Shown here: positions 37,516 through 46,459 of the stretch, piece after piece | Position numbering within the stretch: the first letter of the stretch is position 1 | How the letters are laid out: every line of letters starts with the position of its first letter | Assembly (NCBI GenBank): GCA_024742765.1 | Contig: JANSXT010000020.1 | Span: 20,647 to 84,646 of the forward strand | Origin: Phyllobacteriaceae bacterium | GTDB taxonomy: Bacteria > Pseudomonadota > Alphaproteobacteria > Rhizobiales > Rhizobiaceae | DNA: 64,000 nt | Direction of reading: 5' to 3' | The notes under the pieces: model-generated | The model's database searches: none | What the model was told of the DNA's origin: nothing | Seen by the model: only the letters and a program-made list of their open reading frames with translations | Program-made: the position numbers and the translations under genes

Positions 37516-38681
37516 GAAGCTGACAGCGCGGCGCTGACAGCGCGAGCCATGACCAGTTCCTCATTGGTCGGAACCACCATCACACGGACGCGGCCCGTGC
37601 CGATGTCGTGGGCGTTTTCGACGTTCTTGGCTTCGTCGACGGCGATGCAGAGCCAGTCCATCCCGGAACAGACTTCGCGGCGGACGCGCGCCGAATTCTC
37701 GCCGATGCCGCCGGTGAAGACCAGCGCGTCGAGCCCGCTCAGCACCGCGCTCATGCCGCCCAGTTCGCGGCGGATGCGGAAGACGAAATAGTCGATCGCC
37801 TCGCGAGCCTGCGGGTCGTCGCTTTGTTCCAGCGTGCGCATGTCATGGGTCAGGCCGGACAGGCCTTTCAGGCCGCTTTGCCTGTAGAGCAGATCGGCGA
37901 TCTGGTCGGCATTCATGCCCTTGTGCTGCATCATGTAGAGCAGCACGCCCGGATCGATCTGGCCGCAGCGCGTGCCCATGGGCAGGCCGTCGAGCGCGGT
38001 GAACCCCATGGTCGAGCCGACGCTGCGACCATCCTTGACCGCGCACATGGAGGCGCCATTGCCCAGATGGGCGATGACGACGCGGCCGTGGGCCAAGCTC
38101 GGCTCGGTGCGGACGATCTCCGACGTGATGTAATCGTAGGACAGGCCATGAAAGCCGTAGCGCCGGACGCCCTCGTCGAACCATTGCCGAGGCAGCGCGA
38201 ACGTGTCGTTGACGAACGGATGCGTGCGGTGGAACGCGGTGTCGAAGCAGGCGATCTGGGCGGCATCGGGAAAGGCGGCGATGGCCGCTTCGACACAGTC
38301 GAGATTGTGCGGCTGGTGCAGCGGGGCGAGCGGTTCGAGCGTGCGCAGCGCGGCGATTGCCTCCGGTGTCAATTCGGTCGGGGCGACGAATTCGGTTCCG
38401 CCATGGACGATCCGGTGGCCGACGCCGGCAACGGTCGCACCGCCGAACAGATGGTCGGCTTTATCGAGGATCGCGTCCAGCGCGCCGGCATGGTCGTTGG
38501 CGTCGATGTTGGTGACCTGTTCGTCGCCGTCGCGTTCGACGATCAGCCGCGTCTGCTGGGTGGGTGACAGGTTTTCCACCTGGCCCGATGCGCGGAGCGC
38601 CGGTTCATCGCCCTGCGCGTAGACCGCGAACTTGATCGAGGACGAGCCGGCATTCAGCGTCAGGATCACCGCGTCCGACAT
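37509..38681 (-). CDS. ackA: Acetate kinase
   Basis: Interconverts acetyl-phosphate and acetate with ADP/ATP. It has 390 residues, ASKHA fold. Family motifs TLNAGSSSIKFAVY at the N-terminus, GIGHRIVHGG-like VAGVGHRIVHGG, ACFDTAFHRTHP and TGGIGENSARVR near the end. It is the second gene after the phosphotransacetylase fusion (7-base gap), so the pair links acyl-CoA to carboxylate and ATP. A butyrate-preferring variant cannot be excluded. Confidence 0.93.
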   Translation of the reverse strand: MSDAVILTLNAGSSSIKFAVYAQGDEPALRASGQVENLSPTQQTRLIVERDGDEQVTNIDANDHAGALDAILDKADHLFGGATVAGVGHRIVHGGTEFVAPTELTPEAIAALRTLEPLAPLHQPHNLDCVEAAIAAFPDAAQIACFDTAFHRTHPFVNDTFALPRQWFDEGVRRYGFHGLSYDYITSEIVRTEPSLAHGRVVIAHLGNGASMCAVKDGRSVGSTMGFTALDGLPMGTRCGQIDPGVLLYMMQHKGMNADQIADLLYRQSGLKGLSGLTHDMRTLEQSDDPQAREAIDYFVFRIRRELGGMSAVLSGLDALVFTGGIGENSARVRREVCSGMDWLCIAVDEAKNVENAHDIGTGRVRVMVVPTNEELVMARAVSAALSASH

Positions 38682-38688
38682 GGGGTGC

Positions 38689-40074
38689 TCACTGGTCCAT
38701 TTGCCACTGGTGATAGAGCGCGGCGACGGCGCAGGAGGCCAGCCGCGCCTTGTCGTCGTCAGCGCGGCTCGACAGGATCACCGGGCATTTGGCGCCGAGC
38801 ACGAGACCGCCCGCCTCGGCATGCGCGAGAAATGTGAGTTGCTTGGCGATCATGTTGGCGGACTCAAGGTTGGGCGCCATCAGAATGTCGGCATGGCCGG
38901 CGACCAGCGAGCGGATGCCCTTGGTCCGCGCGGCATCTTCGTCCACCGCATTGTCCATGGCGAGCGGACCGTCGACGATGCCGCCCCGGATCTGGCCGCG
39001 ATCGGCCATCTTGGCGAGTGCCGCCGCTTCGATGGTCGAGGGCAGTTTGGGATTGACGGTTTCGACCGCCGACAGGACGGCAACTTTTGGCGCCTCCACG
39101 CCCAGCGCGCGGCCCAGATCGATCGCGTTCTGGATGATGTCGACCTTTTCGTGCAGTTCGGGCGCGATGTTGATCGCCGCATCGGTGATCATCAGCAGAT
39201 GATCGAGGCCCGGAACGTCCATGCAGAAGACATGGCTGAGGCGCCGCCTTGTGCGCAGGCCGCCATCGGATTTGACGATGGCGCGCAGCAAATCGTCGGT
39301 GTGCAGATGGCCCTTCATGACTGCACCGGCGCGGCCTTCATTGACGAGCTGGATTGCACACGCGGCGGAGGCGGCGTCGCCGACGACATTGATGATCTCG
39401 AAGGGCGCCAGATCGACGCCGATGTCCTTGCCGGTTGCACGGATCTTCGCCTCGTCACCGACGAGGATCGGCGTGATCAGCGTATGTTCGGCGGCCAAAA
39501 GTGCGCCGCCGAGTGACTTGGGATCGTCCGGGCAGACGACAGCGGTGGGCAACGCCGGCAGTGGTTCGGCGAGTTCGAGCAGCCGGTCGAAATGGACGTG
39601 GCGCTGGACGGTCAGGCCGGGCAGGTCGTCGGCGGCGAAACTCAATTTCGTCTCCGGCGCAACGACCGTCGCCTCGCCCTCGACCACGGGCGTTCCGTCC
39701 GCCTTGGTCACCGTCGTTGCAAAGACCGCCAGGCGTTCGGGCTTCTTCTCGGCGAGCCGGATCGTCACGGTCAGTTCGTCGCCGGCATGGGCGCGGCCCA
39801 GAAAACGCAGGTTCTGGCCCCGGTAGAGCGTGCCCGGGCCGGGAAGCTGGTTGCCGAGCACCGCCGAGATCAGCGAGGCGACCCACATGGATGGCGCGAT
39901 CGGTTCGTCGGGTTGCCCGTCACCGTCATGATCCTCCTTGGGCAGGTGCACCGGATTGTGATTTCCAGACGATGAGGCATAGACGAGAAAATCCTCGGCG
40001 CGGCACAGGCGCCTGGCCGACGCCTCCATGCCGATCTCAAGGGCATCCCAGGGCGTGTTGGAGTAAGTGTTCAT
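38689..40074 (-). CDS. MaoC-like hydratase fused to phosphate acetyl/butyryltransferase
   Basis: A 461-residue fusion. Residues about 1-140 are a MaoC-like hot-dog domain (NHNPVHLPKEDHDGDG with the usual DxxxxH-like region). Residues about 150-460 are a phosphotransacetylase domain (GAVMKGHLHTDDLLRAI, MDVPGLDHLLMITDAAINIA, NIAPELHEKVDIIQNAIDLG). Such proteins are annotated as bifunctional enoyl-CoA hydratase/phosphate acetyltransferase. The start is taken at 40074; an upstream in-frame ATG (40146) would include a stretch also seen before the next gene. Confidence 0.9.
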   Translation of the reverse strand: MNTYSNTPWDALEIGMEASARRLCRAEDFLVYASSSGNHNPVHLPKEDHDGDGQPDEPIAPSMWVASLISAVLGNQLPGPGTLYRGQNLRFLGRAHAGDELTVTIRLAEKKPERLAVFATTVTKADGTPVVEGEATVVAPETKLSFAADDLPGLTVQRHVHFDRLLELAEPLPALPTAVVCPDDPKSLGGALLAAEHTLITPILVGDEAKIRATGKDIGVDLAPFEIINVVGDAASAACAIQLVNEGRAGAVMKGHLHTDDLLRAIVKSDGGLRTRRRLSHVFCMDVPGLDHLLMITDAAINIAPELHEKVDIIQNAIDLGRALGVEAPKVAVLSAVETVNPKLPSTIEAAALAKMADRGQIRGGIVDGPLAMDNAVDEDAARTKGIRSLVAGHADILMAPNLESANMIAKQLTFLAHAEAGGLVLGAKCPVILSSRADDDKARLASCAVAALYHQWQMDQ

Positions 40075-40108
40075 CTCATCGAGGTCCCGACTGGCCGCAC
40101 CGCATGCC

Positions 40109-40161
40109 GGTTCCTCCATCGCCGAGCTGTCATAGTCAACCGCCAAATTCCGCGGTGCAGC
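40109..40161 (-). repeat. Leader repeat upstream of pta-like gene, copy 1
   Basis: A 53-base segment with roughly 80% identity to 41470-41522 upstream of the serine hydrolase gene. On the minus strand both contain GGCG(A/G)TTGACTA followed by a conserved GATGGAGGAACC. It may be a duplicated promoter or leader. Confidence 0.6.
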
Positions 40162-40247
40162 ATATCACGCATAGGCCCAAGGCTATGCTGTCCTTCTCGA
40201 ACTGGCCGGCTTGCCAAGGCGCCCGACGAACCACATTCGCAACCGCG

Positions 40248-41447
40248 TCACCCTTCCTCGTCGATCGCCGCCTGCACCGCCGCGAAGAACCCATACCGTT
40301 CATCGTTCTGGCCGGCGCTGACGCCCCGCGCATCGTCCCATGAGCTGTGGGTGACAATCACCAGTTCACGTGACGGGTCGATGAAGATGGCCTGACCGAA
40401 AATGCCGCCGGCCATGTAGGCGCCATCGTCAAAGGTCCACCATTGATAGCCATAGTCGCGCACGCCTTCGCGCCCCACTGCGACCTGCAGCCTGGTGGCC
40501 GCTTCGATCCAGCCATCGGGAACCACGGGCTGGCCATCGGCGATTGCGCCGTCGAGCATGAACTGGCCGAACCGGGCATAGTCCAGCGCGGCAGCCTGTA
40601 TGCAGCAGCCGCTGATTTCCTCGCCCGACTTGGACGTGACCCATGTTGCATATTGCTGCATGCCATAGGGCCGCCAGATCTTTTCCGACAGATATGCGGA
40701 CACCGTCTTTCCGGTGGCGCTCGCCACGAGGATGCCGACCAGATTGGTCTCGCCGGTCGAATAGTTGAACACGGTGCCCGCAGGGTGCGCGCGGGGCAGG
40801 CGTTTCAGATGGCTCAGAAGCGCAGTCTCGCCAGGTTCGGGCTCGGTCTCGTTGAACAGGGCGACGTCCGATTGCGGGTCCTGATAATCCTCGTTCCAGC
40901 GCACGCCGGACGTCATCGTCAGAAGCTGGTGAATGCTCACATCGTCATAGGCGGACCCTCGCAGGGCCGTCACATAGTCGGACACCCTGTCTTCGAGGCT
41001 TCCGATATGGCCATCGGCAATGGCCGCGCCGACGAGCGTCGACGTCAGCGATTTGGCGACCGAGAAGCTCGTCCAGCGCTTGTCGCGATCCTGATGCAGC
41101 CCGTATCGCTCCAGCCGGATTTGCCCATTGTGCAGCACGACCAAAGCGGCGCTGTTCTGGCTTTCCATATAGGCATCGATGTCGAGGTCGAGCGCCAGCG
41201 GTTCGCCTTGCGGAAGCGGGCGGATGGTGTCGCCCGCTTCGATGCGCACGCTGTTGATGATCGGCAGCTTGTCGGAAAGCGCAAAGCCGGAGTCCCGCTG
41301 GCTTTGGGTCCATTGCAGAACCCGGTCATCGGAGGGCGGATTTGACAGGAACATCCGCCATTGCGGGCCGATCGCGTACCAGGTGACGGCGCCCGCCGCC
41401 ACGAGCAGCGCCAGGCCGTAGCCCGCGATCTTCATCAGTTTCGCCAT
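40248..41447 (-). CDS. Serine hydrolase, beta-lactamase class C-like
   Basis: A 399-residue protein with an N-terminal membrane anchor (about residues 5-25) and a periplasmic penicillin-binding-like domain. The catalytic SxxK is in FSVAKSLTSTLVGAAIADG and the YxN-type tyrosine in FNYSTGETNLVGI. Family members include peptidases, esterases and amide hydrolases; the substrate is unknown. GGGAGGAA lies before the ATG at 41447. Confidence 0.82.
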   Translation of the reverse strand: MAKLMKIAGYGLALLVAAGAVTWYAIGPQWRMFLSNPPSDDRVLQWTQSQRDSGFALSDKLPIINSVRIEAGDTIRPLPQGEPLALDLDIDAYMESQNSAALVVLHNGQIRLERYGLHQDRDKRWTSFSVAKSLTSTLVGAAIADGHIGSLEDRVSDYVTALRGSAYDDVSIHQLLTMTSGVRWNEDYQDPQSDVALFNETEPEPGETALLSHLKRLPRAHPAGTVFNYSTGETNLVGILVASATGKTVSAYLSEKIWRPYGMQQYATWVTSKSGEEISGCCIQAAALDYARFGQFMLDGAIADGQPVVPDGWIEAATRLQVAVGREGVRDYGYQWWTFDDGAYMAGGIFGQAIFIDPSRELVIVTHSSWDDARGVSAGQNDERYGFFAAVQAAIDEEG

Positions 41448-41469
41448 TGCGTTCCTCCCACGGATCTTG

Positions 41470-41522
41470 GGTTCCTCCATCGGCGGGCTGCGATAGTCAA
41501 TCGCCAAGTTCCGCAGCGCGCA
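41470..41522 (-). repeat. Leader repeat upstream of serine hydrolase gene, copy 2
   Basis: Second copy of the segment at 40109-40161. The distance to the start codon differs (about 22 versus 34 bases). Seen by direct comparison. Confidence 0.6.
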
Positions 41523-41594
41523 TCCGACCGCCCGAACCGATTGCAAATGGCGATGGCAATCGGCAGTCTGCCAGCGCGTGATCGGGAGGAATGG

Positions 41595-42917
41595 ATGCGC
41601 CGCTCACTGTTGATGCTGATGCTGTGCATGCCGCTCGGGACGGCCGCCGCTGCGGACCTGCCGCCGCCGGTGACCGATGACATGTTTGCGCCCGTGGACG
41701 AGGCCGAGGCGCGGCTTGGCTGGGATTTGTTCTGGGACCCGATCCTGTCGGGCAACCGCAACATTTCCTGCGCGACCTGCCATCATCCGGATTTCGCCAC
41801 GGGCGACGGCGTGTCGCTGGCGCTGGGCGAGGGCGGGATCGGGCTCGGTCCCGACCGGCGCGTCGATCCGGACAATCCGCCCGAACAGCGCATTCCGCGC
41901 AATGCGCCGGCGCTGTTCAATCTGGGCGCAGCGGAATTCACCGTCCTGTTCCATGACGGCCGGATCGAGGTGGACGAAACGCGGCCCTCGGGCCTGCGCA
42001 CGCCGCTCGAGGACGAGATGACTGAGGGCTTTGCCAATATCCTCGCCGCCCAGACCATGTTTCCGGTCCTGTCGCAGGACGAGATGGCCGGGCATTACAG
42101 CGAGAACGAGGTGTCGCTGGCCGTGCGCATGGGGCGAATCACCGGCGAGGGCGGTGCGTGGGACCGGATTTCGCAACGCGTTGCGGCAATTGATGCCTAC
42201 CGGACGCAGTTCGAGACCGTCTATCCGGAGATTGCGGCGGGCCGGTCCATCGCCTTCACCGACATTTCCAACGCCATCGCCGCCTTCATCGCGTTCGAAT
42301 GGCGCTCGGACGATGCGCTGTTCGATGCGGCGCTGCGCGGCGAGGCGACACTTGATGGCAGTGCGGCGCGTGGACTTGATCTTTTCTACGGCGAAGCGGG
42401 CTGCGCGGCATGTCATGCCGGCCCGTTTCTGACCGACCACGGCTTTCACGCCATGGGCCAGCCGCAGCTCGGGCCCGGCAAGGCGGAACGCTTCGAGACC
42501 CATGCGCGCGATGTGGGCCGGATGCGCGTGACGAACGATCCGGCCGATGCCTACAGGTTCCGCACGCCAAGCCTGCGCAATGTCGCCTTGACCGCGCCCT
42601 ATGGCCACGCCGGTGCCTTCGCCAATCTCGATGCGTTCGTGCGCCACCATGTCGATCCGGCGGCCGGTCTTGCCGCCTATGATCCCGGTCAGGCGGTGCT
42701 TGCCGCGCTGGAAGGCGCCGAGGATCTTACCGTCCTGAACGATGCAGACGAGCGGGCGGCGATCGCCGGGGCGGTTGAGATCGAACCTTTGGCGCTCGCC
42801 GAAGATGACATTGCCGCGCTTGTGGCGTTCCTTGGAACGCTGACGGACGAAGCCGCCGCCAAAGGCCGCTTCGGCATCCCCGATGCCGTGCCCAGCGGGC
42901 TTGAGGTGGAGCGCTGA
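41595..42917 (+). CDS. Di-haem cytochrome c peroxidase/MauG-family protein
   Basis: A periplasmic protein of 440 residues with a signal peptide (about residues 1-19). Two haem motifs, CATCHHPD (about residue 60) and CAACHAGP (about residue 276), match the CcpA/MauG layout. The distal His and Met residues HAMGQ and others are present. Function: reduces H2O2 or performs haem-based oxidation of a protein substrate. GGGAGGA precedes the ATG. It is divergent from the serine hydrolase. Confidence 0.85.
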   Translation: MRRSLLMLMLCMPLGTAAAADLPPPVTDDMFAPVDEAEARLGWDLFWDPILSGNRNISCATCHHPDFATGDGVSLALGEGGIGLGPDRRVDPDNPPEQRIPRNAPALFNLGAAEFTVLFHDGRIEVDETRPSGLRTPLEDEMTEGFANILAAQTMFPVLSQDEMAGHYSENEVSLAVRMGRITGEGGAWDRISQRVAAIDAYRTQFETVYPEIAAGRSIAFTDISNAIAAFIAFEWRSDDALFDAALRGEATLDGSAARGLDLFYGEAGCAACHAGPFLTDHGFHAMGQPQLGPGKAERFETHARDVGRMRVTNDPADAYRFRTPSLRNVALTAPYGHAGAFANLDAFVRHHVDPAAGLAAYDPGQAVLAALEGAEDLTVLNDADERAAIAGAVEIEPLALAEDDIAALVAFLGTLTDEAAAKGRFGIPDAVPSGLEVER

Positions 42918-42970
42918 CCGCGGCCATCGCCCCGGTTTTCAGATCATCGAGCCTGCGCTAAGATGGTGTC

Positions 42971-43153
42971 ATGGGAAAGTCGACACAAACACCCACGGTC
43001 AGCGAACTTGCAGAACCGGCTCCGCCGCAAGGCGATCCAGACTATCTGGTGTGGACCGAGCGGAAGATTCGCGCCTCGCTTGAAGCGGACAAGGCCGCGC
43101 CCGAGCGCCGCAAGGCGCTGGACGATGTGATGAAAGAACGCGGTGCGCGTTGA
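42971..43153 (+). CDS. Probable antitoxin of a ParE-type pair
   Basis: A 60-residue acidic/basic protein (TERKIRASLEADKAAPERRK and ALDDVMKERGAR) without signal or membrane segment. The last 11 bases overlap the next gene. Small size and position ahead of a ParE-like toxin define it as the antitoxin; I cannot name a family with confidence. Confidence 0.68.
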   Translation: MGKSTQTPTVSELAEPAPPQGDPDYLVWTERKIRASLEADKAAPERRKALDDVMKERGAR

Positions 43154-43448
43154 GCTATCGGGTGGCGCGCAGGACGACCTCGACTGGATCGAGCGCTATA
43201 TCGGCGAACTGGGTCACTCTCCGAACCAGGCCATAGCGCGGCGAACCGCCGATCGTGTTCTGCAAGCACTCGGGATCTTGGAGCATTTTCCACACGCCGG
43301 TCGGCCGGGCCGGGTTGGCGGCACGCGCGAACTGAACATATCTACCGCGCCCTATTTCGCCGTTTATCGCTTTGTCGCCGACGATCATATCGTCGTGACG
43401 GCGATCGTGCATGACCGCCAGCAATATCCGCCCATGGACGACGCTTGA
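43143..43448 (+). CDS. ParE/RelE-family toxin
   Basis: A 101-residue protein with the ParE core (GGAQDDLDWIERYIGELG, GRPGRVGGTRELNISTAPYF, AVYRFVADDHIVVTAIVHDR). The GTG start lies inside the antitoxin 3' end. ParE toxins act on gyrase; RelE members act on mRNA. The stop directly abuts the stop of the convergent FG-GAP gene. Confidence 0.82.
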   Translation: MRVELSGGAQDDLDWIERYIGELGHSPNQAIARRTADRVLQALGILEHFPHAGRPGRVGGTRELNISTAPYFAVYRFVADDHIVVTAIVHDRQQYPPMDDA

Positions 43449-44978
43449 TCAATCGTCGCGCGCGAACGTCCAGAGACGCCCCGCAGCGAGCGTTTGCCAT
43501 TCGGTCATCGTTCCATCGGGCCAGATCACGCGGACATCTGTCGCATTGGCGTCGCCGAGCCCGAAATGCTGGGGCAGGGCGGAGCCGCCCGCATGGCCGC
43601 CGCCGACCGTGATCTCACGCGTATGAAGGCGGCCATCAATTCTTGATTCAATGAACGCGCCCACGGCGTTGATATTGCTGTCCTTCTGACGAAGATCGAT
43701 CATCAGCCAATTGCCGGCGTGGGGCGTTGCGTTTTCATGCACTTCCATTGGCGCGCGGCGGTTGACGACGATCAGGTCGAGCTTTCCGTTGGCGTTCAGA
43801 TCGGCGAGCGCGGCGCCGCGCGCGCGGTCGGTCGTGGCGACGCCGGCCAGATGGGCGGTCTCGGCAAAGGTTCCGTCGGGCTGGCGGATCAGCAGATTGT
43901 TGGGGTCCTCGATGGCATTGGAGGGCATCTGGTCGACATTGCCCTTGGCGATGAACAGATCGTCCAGCCCGTCATTGTTGACATCGCCGAACTGGGCGTG
44001 CCAGCCGGTGGAGGGCCGACCATCGTCGCCGATGAACGGGCGGTGGGCGTAAGAGCCCATTTCGAAAGGGGCGGCCTCGTAGCCGGTGTCGGTGGCGATC
44101 TGCAAAAGCTGGTCGCCCATCGATGTGGACATGACTTCGGCGCGGCCGTCGCCGGTCAGATCACGCGCGGCGATGCCCATGCCCCACAGCGAGACGGTCG
44201 GCCAGCCATCGGCTTCGGTGAGGAAGGTGAGCGTTTGCAGATCGAGCTTCTGCTCCGATCCGCCCCGCACATAGTAATGGCGATCGTTGGAGATGCGCAG
44301 ATGGGGTTTGCCTACGCGCCGCTCGTCGGAAATCAGCATGGAAAGGGCGCAAAAGCCCGGCTCGATGCGAATCGGCGGTCCATAGCCGCCTTCGTCGGGG
44401 CGGTGCAATTCGTTTGCGTCGCAGGCTTCGAACGGGCCTTCGGGATCGGCGCGGTCGACATAATTGCCGATGGCGAGCGTCGGCCAGTCCTGACCGTCTT
44501 CCCAGGTGGCGGAAAAGGCCGTGGACCAGGCATTGCCCGGCGAAAAGCCCCACTCAGCGGTCGCATCGGTGAAGCTGCAGTCCGGCCCACCCTTGAGAAG
44601 CGCGTTCGGACCCACGCGCAGGACGACGAGGTCCATCTGGCCGTCACTGTCGATATTGATTGGATAGGCACCGGTGACGCCTGTCTGGGCCGGCACATCG
44701 GTGCCGGTTTCGAACCGGATCGGCGCGCCGGGCCGGTCCGTCACATTGACGAAAAGCTTTGCCGGGTTTTCGCCGCCGGCGGCGTAGAAATCGGGCAGGG
44801 TGTCGCCATTGCAATCGAAGACCGCGACGCCACCGCCGACGAAATGCTCCCAGCCGCCGGAGTAGACGTGTTCGACGGGCAGATCGCCCGAGCGGTCGGT
44901 GAAAACCGGATGGTTGCCATTGGCCTGAGCCGGAGCGGTCGCGGCCAGCATGGCGGCAAGGGCTGTGCGGCGGATCAT
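43449..44978 (-). CDS. FG-GAP repeat protein with ASPIC/UnbV C-terminus (CRTAC1-like)
   Basis: A secreted protein of 509 residues: signal peptide (about residues 1-19), then repeated Ca-binding blades such as FDCNGDTLPDFYAAGG, INIDSDGQMDLVVLRVG, GDVNNDGLDDLFIAKG and LADLNANGKLDLIVVN, and a C-terminal ASPIC/UnbV stretch (HFGLGDANATDVRVIWPDG). Predicted beta-propeller that binds extracellular ligands. The start overlaps the ROK gene stop (ATGA), an unusual pairing that hints at control by, or co-expression with, the xylose regulator. Confidence 0.83.
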   Translation of the reverse strand: MIRRTALAAMLAATAPAQANGNHPVFTDRSGDLPVEHVYSGGWEHFVGGGVAVFDCNGDTLPDFYAAGGENPAKLFVNVTDRPGAPIRFETGTDVPAQTGVTGAYPINIDSDGQMDLVVLRVGPNALLKGGPDCSFTDATAEWGFSPGNAWSTAFSATWEDGQDWPTLAIGNYVDRADPEGPFEACDANELHRPDEGGYGPPIRIEPGFCALSMLISDERRVGKPHLRISNDRHYYVRGGSEQKLDLQTLTFLTEADGWPTVSLWGMGIAARDLTGDGRAEVMSTSMGDQLLQIATDTGYEAAPFEMGSYAHRPFIGDDGRPSTGWHAQFGDVNNDGLDDLFIAKGNVDQMPSNAIEDPNNLLIRQPDGTFAETAHLAGVATTDRARGAALADLNANGKLDLIVVNRRAPMEVHENATPHAGNWLMIDLRQKDSNINAVGAFIESRIDGRLHTREITVGGGHAGGSALPQHFGLGDANATDVRVIWPDGTMTEWQTLAAGRLWTFARDD

Positions 44979-46252
44979 TTTCCGACTGCCTGCGCACCGA
45001 GAAGATCGTCCGTCACGGCGGCGAGCGCCAAGGCGGCCGCGCCCTGCGCCCAGATCATGTCGCCCCAGGCATGGATTTCCACTTGCGGGCCCTTTGCGTG
45101 TGTCGCCGGCGACAGGTTCGTCATCTCGGCGAGCACGTCGCGCGCATAAAGATAGTCGTACCGCATGCGCGCGCCCGACAGGATGATCAGGCCGGGGTCG
45201 AACAGGGTCACGACATTGGCAAGCCCCAGCGCCAGAAACCGTCCGGCGCGGTGGAAGATCGAGCGCGCGGCGGCGTTGCCGGCCTTGGCGTGGCTGAACA
45301 GGCTCTCGAGGATGATTTGCGGTTCGCGCTCGGCGCTGGTCCAGTTGAGCGCGGTCGATGCCTCGCGCACCAGCGCATAGTCTGCGACATAAGCTTCAAG
45401 ACAGCCGCGCTGGCCGCATCGGCATAGCGCGCCGTCCAGATGCACCTTGGTGTGGCCAAGCTCCATGCCCATGCCGCCGGCGCCGCGATAGATTTCGTGA
45501 TTGATCACCAGACCCATGCCGACGCCATGCTCGATGGTGACCACGGCAAAGTCGGGCAGGGCGCGGCCGGCGCCGAACCAGAGTTCGGCCATGGTCAGAA
45601 GGTTCGCGTCATTGTCGACCGAAACCGGCACGCCGATGCGCTCGGCTACAAGTGCGGCGAGCGGCACATCGGTATCGGCCATGATGGGCGACCATTGAAT
45701 GCGACCGTGGTCGGCGTCGACAAAGCCGGGCACGCCCAAGCCGACGGCGGCGAGATCGTCGCGACCGAGACCGGCGGCCCGAAGGGCGGCATCGAGCATG
45801 TCTGCGGTTTCGGTCAGAATGTCGTCGGTGGAATGGCGTGCATGCGCGCGGGGCGCGCTGGCCTCGCCGATCCGGTTGCCGGCGAAATCGACGATCACCG
45901 CCGAATGGCTGGGCGAGGACAGTTTGATGCCGGCGACGAAACGGGCCTCGGGACGCACGCTGAGCGCAACCGGTGGTCGTCCGCGTCCGCTTTCAGTGTC
46001 GCGCTGCGGCGAGCCGGTCTCGCGGATCAGGCCCGTGTCGATCAGTTCGGAGGTGATGGCCGTGACCGAGCCGGGGCTGATGCCCACCTTGCGCGCCACA
46101 TCGACCCGAGCGATCGATCCCGCGGCGCGGATCGCCTCGAACACCTGCTGGCGCAACGGCTTGACCGAACTAGACAGGGGCGGCGTCAGCGGGCCGCAGC
46201 CTGTCGGTGCGATGTCCGGCAAATCCTTGCGCAAAAGGGCGTCAACGGCCAT
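44975..46252 (-). CDS. ROK-family transcriptional regulator (XylR-like)
   Basis: A 425-residue repressor with an N-terminal winged helix-turn-helix (about residues 40-95: VARKVGISPGSVTAITSELI) and a ROK sugar-kinase-like domain (AVGLGVPGFVDADHGRI, SVDNDANLLTMAELWFGAG). The zinc motif CRCGQRGCLEAYV is intact. Divergent from xylF across a 207-base region with inverted repeats, so it probably represses the xylose operon until xylose binds. An upstream in-frame start would extend into the operator. Confidence 0.88.
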   Translation of the reverse strand: MAVDALLRKDLPDIAPTGCGPLTPPLSSSVKPLRQQVFEAIRAAGSIARVDVARKVGISPGSVTAITSELIDTGLIRETGSPQRDTESGRGRPPVALSVRPEARFVAGIKLSSPSHSAVIVDFAGNRIGEASAPRAHARHSTDDILTETADMLDAALRAAGLGRDDLAAVGLGVPGFVDADHGRIQWSPIMADTDVPLAALVAERIGVPVSVDNDANLLTMAELWFGAGRALPDFAVVTIEHGVGMGLVINHEIYRGAGGMGMELGHTKVHLDGALCRCGQRGCLEAYVADYALVREASTALNWTSAEREPQIILESLFSHAKAGNAAARSIFHRAGRFLALGLANVVTLFDPGLIILSGARMRYDYLYARDVLAEMTNLSPATHAKGPQVEIHAWGDMIWAQGAAALALAAVTDDLLGAQAVGK

Positions 46253-46361
46253 TTTCTTCAGACGCCGATATAAATGGACGGGTTTCGCGGCCAAAATCGT
46301 GCCGTAACCCGTCGCATCGACGCTCCTCCCGCTTGAACGGTAGTCACTTTCAGCGGATTGC

Positions 46362-46390
46362 GTCAAATTAATTTTGACAATTGAAATTAA
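46362..46390. promoter_or_regulatory. Nested inverted repeats, candidate ROK (XylR) operator
   Basis: GTCAAA-N5-TTTGAC at 46362-46378 overlaps TTAATTT-N9-AAATTAA at 46368-46390. Both are perfect arms, in the AT-rich gap between the regulator and xylF, about 70 bases upstream of the xylF start. Confidence 0.68.
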
Positions 46391-46459
46391 TATGCCATGG
46401 TTAAGCGCGGCCCAACGGTCGCAGCGCCGGAGGTGGCGCACATACGGGAGGATATCAAC

